From the NCBI GenBank assembly GCA_034520725.1, contig JAXHNH010000024.1:173350-237349 (forward strand): DNA of 64,000 nt, written 5' to 3'. Below, piece by piece: positions 28,890-38,720 of the stretch. Positions within the stretch are counted from its first letter, which is position 1. Each line of letters starts with the position of its first letter. The notes under the pieces are model-generated. The model worked only from the letters and a program-made list of their open reading frames with translations. It did no database searches and was not told the DNA's origin. Position numbers and translations under genes: made by a program. Origin of the DNA: Gracilimonas sp034520725 (GTDB taxonomy: Bacteria; Bacteroidota; Rhodothermia; Balneolales; Balneolaceae).

Positions 28890-29885
28890 TTGTTAAGAAT
28901 CAGATTACAACGCAAAGGACGTAAGAAACGCCCAATCTGGCATATCGTAGTTGCAGAGCGACATGAAGCACGAGATGGCCGTATTGTTGAGCGAGTGGGA
29001 CGTTATGACAACGTTACCGAGAAAAAAGAAGTGGTACTCAACGAAGACCGCATTCTGTATTGGTTAGACACCGGTGCACAACCTACCGACACCATAAGAA
29101 AAATTCTTCGCAGAGAAGGAATTCTGTACAAGCGTCACCTCATGAGTTGGGGCAAGAGCGAAGAAGAAATTGAAGCGGCAATGGCTGAATGGAAAGAATA
29201 CCGCGATTCCAAAAGAGAAGACGCCGCAAGTCGAAAAGAAGATCATAAGGCCGTTCTTGCTGCTGAAGAAAAAGAGTACAAAAAACATATTCAGGAAAAA
29301 TCCAAACAAGCTGCTGCTGAAGTGAAAGCTGAAAAAGCTGCCGGCGAACTGAAAAAAGAAGAAGGTCCTAAATCAGACGCTGACAAAATTGAAGAAGCTC
29401 TTGAAAAAGCCGAATCAAAAGGCACTGAAGAGTCTGTAGAAGAAACAGCAGAAGTTGAAGAAAAAGCTGCTGAAGAAACTCAGGACGAATCAGCTGAAAC
29501 TCCTGTAGCTGAAGCGGAAACCGCTGAAGAAGAATCTGCCGAAGAAGACGCAGAACCTGAAGCAGCTGATGCTAAGGAAGCAGCCGAAGCCGTTGAAGAA
29601 AACATTGCTGACGCTGAAGAAGAGCCTGATGTTGAAGAAGCTGAAGTTGAAGCTGAGGAAGAAACCAAAGACGAAGCTCCTGCTGAAGAAGAGGAAGCTG
29701 ATGAGAAGGAAGAAGAAAAAGATGACGACAAAGAAACTTCCGGTCAGGTTTCAACCGACATGACTGCCAAAGAGGCTATCGATCATATCAATGATACGGA
29801 TCTGGATGACCTCAAAGGATTTGTACCCGACGATGAAGACCGTGTGACGGTTCAGCGTGCCTGGGAAAGTAAACAAGAAGGATAA
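28890..29885 (+). CDS. rpsP: 30S ribosomal protein S16 with a long acidic C-terminal extension
   Basis: Residues 1-80 are S16 (M-L-R-I-R-L-Q-R-K-G-R-K, then G-R-Y-D-N and A-Q-P-T-D-T-I). S16 proteins are normally 80-180 residues; this one is 331. The extension begins with a Lys/Glu helix, continues as about 150 residues that are mostly Glu, Ala and Asp, and ends with a conserved-looking segment (about 290-331) containing A-I-D-H-I-N-D-T-D-L-D-D-L and D-E-D-R-V-T-V. The start is a TTG behind a GTGGAG site. First gene of rpsP-rimM-trmD-rplS. Confidence 0.92.
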   Translation: MLRIRLQRKGRKKRPIWHIVVAERHEARDGRIVERVGRYDNVTEKKEVVLNEDRILYWLDTGAQPTDTIRKILRREGILYKRHLMSWGKSEEEIEAAMAEWKEYRDSKREDAASRKEDHKAVLAAEEKEYKKHIQEKSKQAAAEVKAEKAAGELKKEEGPKSDADKIEEALEKAESKGTEESVEETAEVEEKAAEETQDESAETPVAEAETAEEESAEEDAEPEAADAKEAAEAVEENIADAEEEPDVEEAEVEAEEETKDEAPAEEEEADEKEEEKDDDKETSGQVSTDMTAKEAIDHINDTDLDDLKGFVPDDEDRVTVQRAWESKQEG

Positions 29886-29903
29886 TTAAACTATCCGGCG
29901 CCT

Positions 29904-30443
29904 ATGAATCGGGACGCCAATATACCGGATTTTGTTCAGGTGGGGCATGTTGAACGCTCCCATGGGCTCGAAGGCAACCTCAGGGTTTTCTTTGATGTCG
30001 ATGATCCTGCCAAAGTCGAAGATCTAACTCTGGTGTATTTGCGAAACGACCGTGGCGATTTTATCCCTGCCCGCATTATAGATTTACGGGTTGAAGGGAA
30101 GAGAAATCAATTTTCGTTCTTTGTACAATTTGACCATATCGCTGATCGCACAGCAGCTGAAGCCTTGAGGGGCAAAGGCATCTTTCTGGAAGCAGAAAAT
30201 GCCGATATCCTATCAGACGACAGCAACCAAACGGATGACACCCTCATCGATCATGAAGTTTTCGATGATCAGGATGAATTCCTTGGCATGGTGATCGATG
30301 TGATGGACAATCCGGCTCACCCCATATTAGTGGTAGCAACCACCTCGGGCAGCCGGCTGATTCCTTACATTGAACACTTTGTGCGAGACACCCGCGATGG
30401 TAGCATCTATTGCCAGAACCTGGACGAACTGGAGGGTATTTGA
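29904..30443 (+). CDS. rimM: Ribosome maturation factor RimM
   Basis: A 179-residue assembly factor for the 30S head. The N-terminal RimM barrel begins with V-G-H-V-E-R-S-H-G-L-E-G near 13, and the PRC-like C-terminal domain carries L-I-D-H-E-V-F-D and R-L-I-P-Y-I near 150. It sits between S16, which it binds through S19 during assembly, and trmD, the standard order. Confidence 0.93.
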   Translation: MNRDANIPDFVQVGHVERSHGLEGNLRVFFDVDDPAKVEDLTLVYLRNDRGDFIPARIIDLRVEGKRNQFSFFVQFDHIADRTAAEALRGKGIFLEAENADILSDDSNQTDDTLIDHEVFDDQDEFLGMVIDVMDNPAHPILVVATTSGSRLIPYIEHFVRDTRDGSIYCQNLDELEGI

Positions 30444-30447
30444 TTTG

Positions 30448-31140
30448 ATGAGGATCGATATCATATCCGCTGTTCCGGCTTTATTGGAAAGTCCGCTTAA
30501 TCACAGTATCGTGAAACGGGCTATCGATAAAGATCTGGTGGAAATACATGTGCACGACCTTCGGGATTATACCGAAGACAAGCATAATAAAATAGATGAT
30601 TATCCATATGGCGGTGAGCCCGGAATGGTGTTAACTCCGCAGCCAATATTTAGCTGCATCGAGAAGCTCCAAGCCGAACGTGAGTATGACGAGATCATAT
30701 TTACAGCACCCGATGGCGATGTTTTTGAACAGGGATATGCCAACGCGCTATCCCTGAAGCAAAACATCATTATCCTATGCGGGCATTATAAAGGTGTTGA
30801 TCAGCGTGTGAGAGATGAATTGATCACCAGGGAATTTTCCATCGGTGATTATGTGCTTTCGGGTGGTGAGATCCCGGCTTTGGCAATAACTGATGCTGTG
30901 GTCCGACTTCTTCCCGGTGTGTTGGGAGATGCGGGAAGCGCATTGAATGATTCATTTCAGGATGGACTACTGGAAGCGCCGGTTTATACACGGCCTTCTG
31001 AATTCAAGGGACTAAAAGTGCCTGATGTATTGCTTTCCGGTGACCACAAGAAAGTGGAAGAATGGAAGCATGAGCAATCCCTTAAAAAGACAAAAGAACG
31101 AAGAGACGATCTGTACAAAAAATTTAAGAAAGAACATTAA
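30448..31140 (+). CDS. trmD: tRNA (guanine-N1)-methyltransferase
   Basis: A 230-residue SPOUT enzyme that makes m1G37 in tRNAs with G36, preventing frameshifting. Knot motifs: C-G-H-Y-K-G-V-D-Q-R-V near 105-115 and Y-V-L-S-G-G-E-I-P near 130-138, followed by G-V-L-G-D near 158. The start at 30448 follows GGAGGG inside the rimM end; the frame is open further upstream to 30370 but that part only overlaps rimM out of frame. Four bases separate the rimM stop from this start. Confidence 0.94.
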   Translation: MRIDIISAVPALLESPLNHSIVKRAIDKDLVEIHVHDLRDYTEDKHNKIDDYPYGGEPGMVLTPQPIFSCIEKLQAEREYDEIIFTAPDGDVFEQGYANALSLKQNIIILCGHYKGVDQRVRDELITREFSIGDYVLSGGEIPALAITDAVVRLLPGVLGDAGSALNDSFQDGLLEAPVYTRPSEFKGLKVPDVLLSGDHKKVEEWKHEQSLKKTKERRDDLYKKFKKEH

Positions 31141-31182
31141 TAACTGAACCTCCGATAGTTGGAGGTTTAAAAATCAGAGATC

Positions 31183-31533
31183 ATGGATAAGTTAAAACTT
31201 GTAGAGCAAAGCCTAATAAACGAGGAAGTTCCTCATTTTACTGCAGGCGACACGGTAAATGTACACTATCGTGTTCGTGAGGGCGAAAAAGAACGTATTC
31301 AGCAGTATGAGGGCATTGTGCTTTCTGAGCGTGGAAGCGGGCCAAACAAGACTTTTACTGTTCGTAAAATAAGCAGTAATGTCGGCGTTGAGCGTGTTTT
31401 CCCACTGAATTCCCCTTTCATCGCGCAAATAGAAGTTAAGAAGAAAGGAAAGGTAAGACGTTCTAAATTATTCTATCTAAGAGACCTGCGCGGTAAAGCA
31501 GCTCGTATCAAGGATAAAGAAGTTAAGAAGTAA
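31183..31533 (+). CDS. rplS: 50S ribosomal protein L19
   Basis: A 116-residue protein at the 30S-50S interface. Conserved blocks: F-x2-G-D-T-V-N-V-H-Y near 20, Q-Y-E-G-I-V-L near 41, and V-G-V-E-R-V-F-P-L-N-S-P near 66. Last gene of the rpsP operon. A small GAACCTCC/GGAGGTTT hairpin lies just before it (31146-31168), and the stop codon is inside a perfect terminator-like stem. Confidence 0.95.
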   Translation: MDKLKLVEQSLINEEVPHFTAGDTVNVHYRVREGEKERIQQYEGIVLSERGSGPNKTFTVRKISSNVGVERVFPLNSPFIAQIEVKKKGKVRRSKLFYLRDLRGKAARIKDKEVKK

Positions 31534-31551
31534 TCACTCTGATTACTTCTT
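31525..31551 (+). terminator. Stem-loop at the end of rplS
   Basis: AAGAAGTAATCA and TGATTACTTCTT form a perfect 12-bp stem with a three-base loop; the stop codon lies in the left arm. The following tract is only moderately T-rich. Confidence 0.55.
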
Positions 31552-31684
31552 CTGAACCTTTTTACTACAAGCGATCACTTGTATAGGCTGATAAAATTGT
31601 GTCAGCTTTACAGATCGCATATTCCCCTGTCAGGCGCTGTACAGCCTGTCTTAATCGATCTAATTCAGAAAACACAATTTTCTC

Positions 31685-32239
31685 ATGAACATCATTTTAT
31701 TCGGTCCTCCCGGTGCAGGTAAAGGAACGCAGGCCAAAAAACTGCAGGATGAATTCAATATCCCTCAATTATCAACCGGCGATATTTTTCGTGCAGCCAT
31801 AAAGAACGAAACACCTCTTGGTGTTAAAGTGAAGTCTATTCTGGACAATGGTGAGCTGGTACCGGATGAAACGGTTGTGGATCTTGTAGCTGATGAGTTA
31901 TCAAAAGAGAAATATGAAGATGGATACATTTTGGATGGATTTCCAAGAACCGTCGCTCAGGCACAAGCTTTTGATGAATTTCTGAAAGAAAATGATGACA
32001 CCCTTGATGCTTTTATCTTCCTTTCCGTCCCGGAAGAGGAACTCGTTAAACGAATTCTTTCCAGAGGAGAAGGCCGGACTGATGATACAGAGGAAAAAGT
32101 AAAGACCCGTCTGGAAGTATACCTAAAGGAAACTAAACCGGTTCTCGACCATTATCAGAAACAAGACAAGGTACAGGAGGTCAATGGGCTTGGAACCATT
32201 GATGAGATCTTCAACCGTATTAAAAAAGCACTGAAGTAA
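31685..32239 (+). CDS. adk: Adenylate kinase
   Basis: A 184-residue nucleotide kinase converting ATP plus AMP to two ADP. P-loop G-P-P-G-A-G-K-G-T near 7-15, AMP site L-S-T-G-D near 29 and D-G-F-P-R-T near 83-88. The LID is short and has no zinc cysteines, the short-form type. The 150-base leader after rplS contains several small inverted repeats but no recognised riboswitch. Confidence 0.95.
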   Translation: MNIILFGPPGAGKGTQAKKLQDEFNIPQLSTGDIFRAAIKNETPLGVKVKSILDNGELVPDETVVDLVADELSKEKYEDGYILDGFPRTVAQAQAFDEFLKENDDTLDAFIFLSVPEEELVKRILSRGEGRTDDTEEKVKTRLEVYLKETKPVLDHYQKQDKVQEVNGLGTIDEIFNRIKKALK

Positions 32240-32264
32240 GACCTCTTAGATAAAACCATTTTTC

Positions 32265-32310
32265 AAAAGAAGCCTCATGCTTATTTAAGTATGAGGCTTC
32301 TTTTGTTTTT
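32265..32310. terminator. Rho-independent terminator after adk
   Basis: AAAAGAAGCCTCATGCTTA is inverted against TAAGTATGAGGCTTCTTTT with one G-T pair, followed by a T-rich tract. The A-rich left side could also serve the opposite strand. Confidence 0.85.
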
Positions 32311-32377
32311 GAACGATTCCCTTCATTATTAATGTATATTAGTAGTGTAAGGATACACCTTAAAAAATATTAGATAT

Positions 32378-33116
32378 ATGACTACGCATACAGGAAACCG
32401 GTTCATTATTATCGGAACCATACTTGCAGTATTAGGAGCATTAACCGTCATTCTTTCCGGCTATGGGTATCAGTGGGGATGGTGGTCGTTTGGATTTGGA
32501 TTCAGCATCATTCCCTGGGGAACCGGAGCAGCTATTCTTGGCGGCCTGATTTCTGCAATTGGATTTTTCAGGATCCCGGATCGTACAAAAAATCAGTCCC
32601 TGTTAGGCATGCTTGGTATTGGATTGGCGATCATTGCATTGACCAATATTGGATATTGGTATTTAGAGATCCAAAAAGGCTACCCACCTATTCATGATAT
32701 TACAACTGATACTGTTGATCCTCCCGAATTTGATGCCATCATCCCTTTAAGGACAGATGCACCCAATCCACACGAGTATATTTTTGAGGATGGACCGGCT
32801 GAAGCTCAAAAATCCTTTTATCCTGATATCTCACCTATAGAAACCACTTTGAGTTATGATGAGGCCTATGATAAAGCTCTGGAAGCTGCCGAAAGATATG
32901 CCCTGGACTTTAGTTAGTGAAAGCCGGGAAGATGGAAAGATAGAAGCTTACGATAAATTGGCCTGGTACGGATTCATCGATGATGTTGTGATAAGGGTGG
33001 ATTCAACGGAATCTGGCAGTAGAATTGATATCCGTTCCAAATCACGGATCGGCCGTGGTGACCTGGGAATTAATGCAAAACGTATCAAGAAATACGTAAA
33101 AGAGTTCCATAATTAA
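32378..33116 (+). CDS. DUF1499 membrane protein, interrupted by one frameshift
   Basis: Three hydrophobic helices near 10-30, 42-65 and 74-92 are followed by the DUF1499 domain: P-P-I-H-D-I-T-T-D near 101, then Y-D-K-A-L-E-A-A. The first frame stops at 32917. The domain continues in the next frame from about 32895 with M-P-W-T-L-V, I-E-A-Y and the hallmark D-D-V-V-I-R-V then S-R-I-G-R-G-D-L-G-I-N-A. One surplus base, probably in the AAA of GAAAGAT near 32893, explains the break. The joined protein is 245 residues. The family is of unknown function. Confidence 0.82.
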
Positions 33117-33149
33117 ATATTGACCATCAAAACCAAGAACTACCCCATA

Positions 33150-34049
33150 TCATTTTAACTGATCGATAACAGCATCAGCCATCAGCTTGGCTGATTCCGG
33201 TTTCTTCCTGAACCATAACTCCGGTTCAATTAGCTCCAGTTCAGAAACAGCCATGTTTCCCTCATTATCTTTCATAATATCGACACGGGCATAGGCCGGT
33301 TTTTCGGGACAGGCTTTCACTGCCTGCAAACCCAGTTCGATCTCTTCTTTTGAAGCTATGTGATCGTGTACAGTTCCACCGAAATCATCTTGTACCCTGA
33401 AATCACCCGGTTTTGCTTTTTTAAGCACGGCATGACTGTAGACCCCACCAAATATCATGAGGGAGATCTCTCCTTCATCGGGGATCGAGTATTGGAACGG
33501 CTGAAGCATGAAGTCTTCCTCTTTCATGAACTGTTTCAGATGCTCCTCAACTTCATCCATATTTTGTGGCGTTATTTGAAAAGTGTGTCTTGCCGCCCCA
33601 CCGATAGCCGGCTTTACCACTGTGTGATTCCACCCCGTTAGATTATGCAATTCGCTTAATGACAACAACGATCCGCGCGGAATGAAGCGGGTTGGGACGA
33701 TAGGCACCCCTTTTTTACCGAGGTCTTCAAGGTAGTGTTTGTCGATATTCCAGTTCAGAATATTAAGAGAGTTGATAAACCTGGTATGTTCTGCAGTTTT
33801 CTGAACCCAGTCAAAAAACTCTGCAAAGCGGTCAAAATAATCCCAGTTGGTTCTAAATAGAACCGAAGAAGTCTCATTCCAATCAAATTCAGGATCAGAC
33901 CAAGATCTCCTTTCCACCTTCAAACCTTTTTCTTCCAATGCCTTTTTAACCAAGCCATCTTCTGTCAGAATATTCTGAGTGTACTGATCAGGGTCCTCAG
34001 GCGCAACGTATCTTGAGTCTGTCAGAATGATCACATCATAATTTGCCAT
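33150..34049 (-). CDS. ATP-grasp (RimK/glutathione synthetase-like) ligase
   Basis: A 299-residue soluble protein. ATP-grasp features: V-V-K-P-A-I-G-G-A-A near 145-154 (ATP-binding Lys and glycine loop), Q-P-F-Q near 183, the acidic metal ligands in A-R-V-D-I near 254 and the final S-E-L-E-L-I-E-P-E near 268-276. Enzymes of this group join a carboxylate to an amine or thiol through an acyl phosphate. It stands alone, so its substrate cannot be inferred. Confidence 0.8.
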   Translation of the reverse strand: MANYDVIILTDSRYVAPEDPDQYTQNILTEDGLVKKALEEKGLKVERRSWSDPEFDWNETSSVLFRTNWDYFDRFAEFFDWVQKTAEHTRFINSLNILNWNIDKHYLEDLGKKGVPIVPTRFIPRGSLLSLSELHNLTGWNHTVVKPAIGGAARHTFQITPQNMDEVEEHLKQFMKEEDFMLQPFQYSIPDEGEISLMIFGGVYSHAVLKKAKPGDFRVQDDFGGTVHDHIASKEEIELGLQAVKACPEKPAYARVDIMKDNEGNMAVSELELIEPELWFRKKPESAKLMADAVIDQLK

Positions 34050-34189
34050 AGCTAATCTTTAAAACCAACGCATTTCAATTATCTAAGAACGAAAAGCAGA
34101 AATTATAATCCAATACAGCTATTTCCTATTATTTTTGAGTTAAATTGTATTTATTTATTCAAATGGGTTTTTCACCAACTTAGAATACT

Positions 34190-34816
34190 ATGAGAGCACT
34201 CTTAATATTTTTTCTTACCCTCTTTCCCCTGTCTGTTCTTCACGCACAGGTTATTGACACATCTGAGCTGGATAAGCTACAAAAGGGTGAGTATTCAATT
34301 GCTGAGGGGCAGCTGCAGGTTTTATTTACTGATACCACCACCAAAGCTTTTGCCCTTCAGGAAATGCAGAAACTCGGAGTTCAGGTTAAGAGCACTGATT
34401 TCAATAACATTCTGATGCTCATTCAGAGTCACCCTGAAAAGAAACACATACTTTCCATTCAAAATGACGAAGCCGTTCACCTGGTTCTCAATGAAGAATC
34501 TTATGTGAATTCCGGTGAAGATCTCGTAACAAATGAAAGAACTATCATGGAAGGAAACATTGATCCGGAAACCGTCAGTGATTTCAAGTTCAAGGATGAG
34601 TATCAAGCTGTGATGATCCATCTCAAAGAAACGGCAACTATGCAGGATGCAAACAGGATTATCAACCAACACCCGGATATTAAAATCCGTGTTCTGCTTG
34701 AACCAAGACGCGCCGCTGTGGTCCAAACCAATCCTGATGATGAAGATGATATGATCTCTCTGCTGGAAAGCAGACCCTATGTTATGAGTGTTGCCTACAT
34801 GGGGGTATTAAAGTAG
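34190..34816 (+). CDS. Exported protein of unknown function with an internal duplication
   Basis: A 208-residue protein with a Sec signal peptide ending L-H-A-Q near 20. No family is recognised. Two halves of about 80 residues appear related: each starts with a hydrophobic strand (V-L-F-T-D-T and V-M-I-H-L-K), then a helix, and ends in paired strands, like a ferredoxin-type beta-alpha-beta-beta-alpha-beta fold. The duplication is inferred from pattern. Confidence 0.6.
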   Translation: MRALLIFFLTLFPLSVLHAQVIDTSELDKLQKGEYSIAEGQLQVLFTDTTTKAFALQEMQKLGVQVKSTDFNNILMLIQSHPEKKHILSIQNDEAVHLVLNEESYVNSGEDLVTNERTIMEGNIDPETVSDFKFKDEYQAVMIHLKETATMQDANRIINQHPDIKIRVLLEPRRAAVVQTNPDDEDDMISLLESRPYVMSVAYMGVLK

Positions 34817-34825
34817 ACGGTCATA

Positions 34826-35698
34826 TCAGAAGAGGCCAAGCTGTGTATCTTGCCTGTCTGCAGGTCGAGTTTTCAGTGGTGGCATTTCCACCAACTCTGA
34901 CAACAGTTCGTGAAAGTAACGGCAAAGTTCTGCTTGCGAAACCCGGTCCGGTGAGTGAATGAATACATATGGATGAAGTCCCTCACCGATCCACTCAGCA
35001 ACAATGATGGCCCACTCCTTCAAATAAGGCTCATTATTCAGCTTATCATTCGCTCCTACAAACCGTAAGACCGGCCTGGTACCGGTGGTATCAAAACGAA
35101 CGGGAACCTTTGGCTTCTTTTTTTGAGCTTCTACAATTGAAGAATCAATCGCATTCATAGAGTGAAGTTTTCGGGTATCAAAGATGACGCGATCCACATC
35201 ATAACTTTTTAGCAGGGATATCAGATTACGCTCATTCTTTCCATGGTCAAAAAAATCTTTGTGGCGCATTTCTACTGAATAGCTGAAGGCTTTGGGCAGT
35301 ATTGAGAAGACATCTTCGAGTCGGTATAACTCATTGGGGGAAAAGTTTTCGGGAAACTGAATCATGAACGGCCCCAGTTTCTCTCTGATCGGCTCAAACA
35401 GCCTTACAAAATCGAGCACCTCCCCTTTCACATTATACATTCTTTTCTCGTGTGTGATGTGTTTTGGGAATTTAAAACAGAATTTGAAGTTTTTGGGAGT
35501 TTGCTCGCCCCACTTTTTAATCACTGTTTCACCCGGAATATTATAAAACGTCGAATTCCCCTCTACCGCATTAAATACGGAGGCATATTGGGATAGGAAT
35601 TGTGCCGGCTTGGCATCCTCGGAGTAGAACTTCCCTTTCCACTCCGGTAAGCTCCAAACCGAACACCCCAAGTGATATGGCATTATATTTTGCTTCAA
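34826..35698 (-). CDS. DUF72 (YecE-like) protein
   Basis: A 290-residue TIM-barrel-like protein. Family features: Y-H-L-G-C-S-V-W near 4-11, F-N-A-V-E-G-N-S-T-F-Y near 38-48, F-K-F-P-K-H-I-T-H near 72-80, S-V-E-M-R-H near 140. It is convergent with the exported-protein gene to its left, with nine bases between stops. Function of the family is unknown. Confidence 0.88.
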   Translation of the reverse strand: MKQNIMPYHLGCSVWSLPEWKGKFYSEDAKPAQFLSQYASVFNAVEGNSTFYNIPGETVIKKWGEQTPKNFKFCFKFPKHITHEKRMYNVKGEVLDFVRLFEPIREKLGPFMIQFPENFSPNELYRLEDVFSILPKAFSYSVEMRHKDFFDHGKNERNLISLLKSYDVDRVIFDTRKLHSMNAIDSSIVEAQKKKPKVPVRFDTTGTRPVLRFVGANDKLNNEPYLKEWAIIVAEWIGEGLHPYVFIHSPDRVSQAELCRYFHELLSELVEMPPLKTRPADRQDTQLGLF

Positions 35699-35879
35699 AA
35701 GCTTAAAAAAATAGATTATATGGTCTCATGGAATTTAAACTTTTTCCTGAGATATAAAATTTCAAGTGGCATGTTTAGGCAATACGAGGCATCTCGCTAA
35801 AAAGGAAGACAGAAATATGATTTTTTACTCATAAAGTAGTACTGTGTAATGACTTAATTTTAATTAATGGATTGTATAA

Positions 35880-38600
35880 ATGAAGAAACACGTTTTTGGT
35901 TTTGGGGTCATTGCATTGCTACTCCTGCTCTCAGGCCCATTAAAGGCACAGAAAAAAGACTTAGAACCTGCCGACTATGCTCAGTGGCAAAGTATATATT
36001 CTACTGCCTTGTCAGATGATGGAAACTGGTTTTCCTATCAGATCTCATTAGTTGAAGGCGATGGATGGCTCATGCTCACTCACGTTGATTCCGGAAATGA
36101 GCATAAATTCATGTATGGTACCGACCCTGAGTTTTCAAGCGATAACAAGTGGTTCGCATTCAGAATCGGGGTTTCCGAAGATGAGGCTAGAAAGCTGGAA
36201 GAACAAGAGAAGCCCGTTCAGTATGATATGGGACTGATGAACTTATCCACCGCTGAGGTCGATACCTTTAAAATGATACAGGATTTTGATTTCAATGAAA
36301 CCGGAAGTCACCTGATAATGAAAAAATATCAGGCTGAAGACATAAAAACTTCCGGCACCGATATTATTGTACGCACCCTGAATTCCGGTTCAAACCAGCT
36401 GATCGGCAATGTTTCTGACTATGCATTCAATGATGCAGGCACTCACCTTTCTGTGGTGATCGACGCTTCAGAAAAACTCGGGAATGGGGTTCATTTAATA
36501 GACCTGCCGAGCAACAGCCTCACCGTATTAGACAGTGATACCGTCAGTTATAAAGGCCTTTCGTGGCATGATGAAAAAAATGCCCTGGCTTTCATGAAAA
36601 CGAAAAGTGACACGGTTCATAAAGATGAAACCCATATCATTTATTCCTACACGGATGTCACAAATACTTCCACAAAAAAAGTGTTTGATCATACCGAAAA
36701 TGGTCAGCTACCTGATGATCATCGCGTAGTTGATTTCGCAGGAATAACCTGGGCCGAAGATGGTGAAACCGTATTTTTTGGCATCAAGGACTGGGAGATT
36801 AAAAAGGATGAACCTGAGGACACTTCCGCGATCGCAAAGCTCAACAAAGATCTTGACCCCACAAATGTAGAAGTATGGCACTGGAGAGACGCTGAAATTC
36901 AGCCTCAGCAAGAAGTCCGTCAAAACCAGAATGAACGTGATAATTATTTGTCAGCCTGGCACCTCAGCAGTAACAATTTCGTACAACTTGAGGATGAACA
37001 AGTCGAGAATATAGATCTTACCGGCGATCACGAACATGCCATTGGTTATGATCCTCATCCCTATGAACCGGCTTTCAGGGAAGGCTGGAATGATATTTAT
37101 GTGGTGAGCACATCCACCGGAGAGCGCACTCAAATACTGGAACGCCACGAAAATGCAAGCAGCAGTCCGGGCGGTAAGTATGTCCTCTATTTCAAAGATA
37201 ATAACTGGTGGACCTACGACATCTCAGCCGGGGAGCATACCAACATCACCGGTGATATTGATACCCGTTTTGAGAACTATAAAAGCATTACCGGCCGGGA
37301 GAATTTCTATCCCTTTGGAACCGGACAATGGGTTGAAGGAGATGACTGGCTGCTGGTTTACGATGAATTTGATGTCTATAAAGTTTGGGCTGATGGCAGC
37401 AGACATGAAAAAGTAACCGATGGCGGTGAAGATGAAATAGTGTATCGCCAAACACGGCTGGATTATGAAGAAGATCATTTAGGCAACGATCAGCCGATAT
37501 ACTTTTCCAAATACGGCTATTATACCAAAGACCATGGCTATGCGAGACTGGATAGCAGAAACCGGCTGCAGGAACTCATCTATGAATCCAGGATGATCAG
37601 TCGCCTTGATAAAGCAGAATCAACGGATGCTTTTGTATTCATGAAAGAAAGTGCCACTGAATCCCCCAATTTCTATCACGCCGGAAATAGTTTTAGAAAT
37701 CCGAAGCGTATCACCAACACCAATCCCCAGCAAGATGAGTATCATTGGGCTGATGATGAACTCATCACCTTCACCAATGCCCGCGGCGATAAGTTACAGG
37801 GCCGCCTTCTTTACCCTGCCAATTATGAGGAAGGCAAAAAATACCCGATGATCACATATATCTACGAGATGCGCTCGCAGAACATGCATAATTACAGTAT
37901 TCCAACCCGAACCAGTCCGTATAACATGAGGCGATATTCTTCGGAAGGATACTTTGTGTTTGAGCCGGATATCAACTACGTGCTCAGAGATCCCGGTGTT
38001 TCTGCGGTCGAAAGTGTGGTTCCTGCGGTTCAAAAAGTGCTGGAAACAGGTATGATCGATGAAGACAAGATCGGCCTGACGGGACACTCCTGGGGTGCGT
38101 ATCAAACGGCATTTATCATCACTCAAACCGATATCTTTAATTCGGCCGTGGCCGGTGCCCCGCTGACCAACATGGTGAGTATGTACAACTCCGTGTACTG
38201 GAACTCAGGTACACCTGATGCCCAGATCTTTGAGGTCAGCCAGGGAAGATTCCCGGAACCGTACTGGCGAGACTGGGATAAGTTCATCGAAAACTCACCC
38301 ATCTTTAACATGGAAGATAACACCACCCCCTTACTTGTTGAGTTTGGAACCGATGACGGGGCCGTTGATTTCAATCAGGGTGTAGAGTTATACAACACCA
38401 TGCGCCGGATGGAAAAACCGTATGTGATGCTGGTGTACGAAGGTGAAAATCACGGCCTTCGCCAAAAGGAAAACCAGATCGATTATGCCACCCGTGCTTT
38501 CCAGTGGCACGAGCACTTCCTGAAAGGCGAGGAAGCCCCCGAGTGGATCTCAAGTGGTATACCATATCTGGAACGACCCGCTATGAAAGACAAGGATTAA
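35880..38600 (+). CDS. Exported S9 prolyl oligopeptidase-family peptidase
   Basis: A 906-residue protein with a signal peptide ending L-K-A-Q near 24. Residues about 40-620 have the repetitive strands of a beta-propeller, and about 640-880 form the alpha/beta hydrolase. Catalytic triad: Ser737 in G-H-S-W-G, Asp826 in G-T-D-D-G-A-V and His858 in E-N-H-G. S9 members cleave short peptides, often after Pro or Ala. A terminator follows. Confidence 0.93.
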   Translation: MKKHVFGFGVIALLLLLSGPLKAQKKDLEPADYAQWQSIYSTALSDDGNWFSYQISLVEGDGWLMLTHVDSGNEHKFMYGTDPEFSSDNKWFAFRIGVSEDEARKLEEQEKPVQYDMGLMNLSTAEVDTFKMIQDFDFNETGSHLIMKKYQAEDIKTSGTDIIVRTLNSGSNQLIGNVSDYAFNDAGTHLSVVIDASEKLGNGVHLIDLPSNSLTVLDSDTVSYKGLSWHDEKNALAFMKTKSDTVHKDETHIIYSYTDVTNTSTKKVFDHTENGQLPDDHRVVDFAGITWAEDGETVFFGIKDWEIKKDEPEDTSAIAKLNKDLDPTNVEVWHWRDAEIQPQQEVRQNQNERDNYLSAWHLSSNNFVQLEDEQVENIDLTGDHEHAIGYDPHPYEPAFREGWNDIYVVSTSTGERTQILERHENASSSPGGKYVLYFKDNNWWTYDISAGEHTNITGDIDTRFENYKSITGRENFYPFGTGQWVEGDDWLLVYDEFDVYKVWADGSRHEKVTDGGEDEIVYRQTRLDYEEDHLGNDQPIYFSKYGYYTKDHGYARLDSRNRLQELIYESRMISRLDKAESTDAFVFMKESATESPNFYHAGNSFRNPKRITNTNPQQDEYHWADDELITFTNARGDKLQGRLLYPANYEEGKKYPMITYIYEMRSQNMHNYSIPTRTSPYNMRRYSSEGYFVFEPDINYVLRDPGVSAVESVVPAVQKVLETGMIDEDKIGLTGHSWGAYQTAFIITQTDIFNSAVAGAPLTNMVSMYNSVYWNSGTPDAQIFEVSQGRFPEPYWRDWDKFIENSPIFNMEDNTTPLLVEFGTDDGAVDFNQGVELYNTMRRMEKPYVMLVYEGENHGLRQKENQIDYATRAFQWHEHFLKGEEAPEWISSGIPYLERPAMKDKD

Positions 38601-38631
38601 GTTCCGGGAACCAAATCCAGTTAGCAAAATT

Positions 38632-38668
38632 AAGCCTGCATCAAATTTTTTGGTGCGGGCTTTTTTAT
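38632..38668 (+). terminator. Rho-independent terminator after the S9 peptidase
   Basis: AAGCCTGCATCAAA pairs with TTGGTGCGGGCTT, followed by a run of T. Confidence 0.8.
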
Positions 38669-38720
38669 TATAATCCGGCACCAATTTAAAATTCATAATT
38701 TCTCATTCCCAATTTCTAAC

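Noticed and set aside
29480..29763. Ser-rich, Leu/Gln-rich and Lys-rich frames over the S16 extension
   Set aside because: Off-frame readings of the low-complexity GAA/GCT-rich tract.
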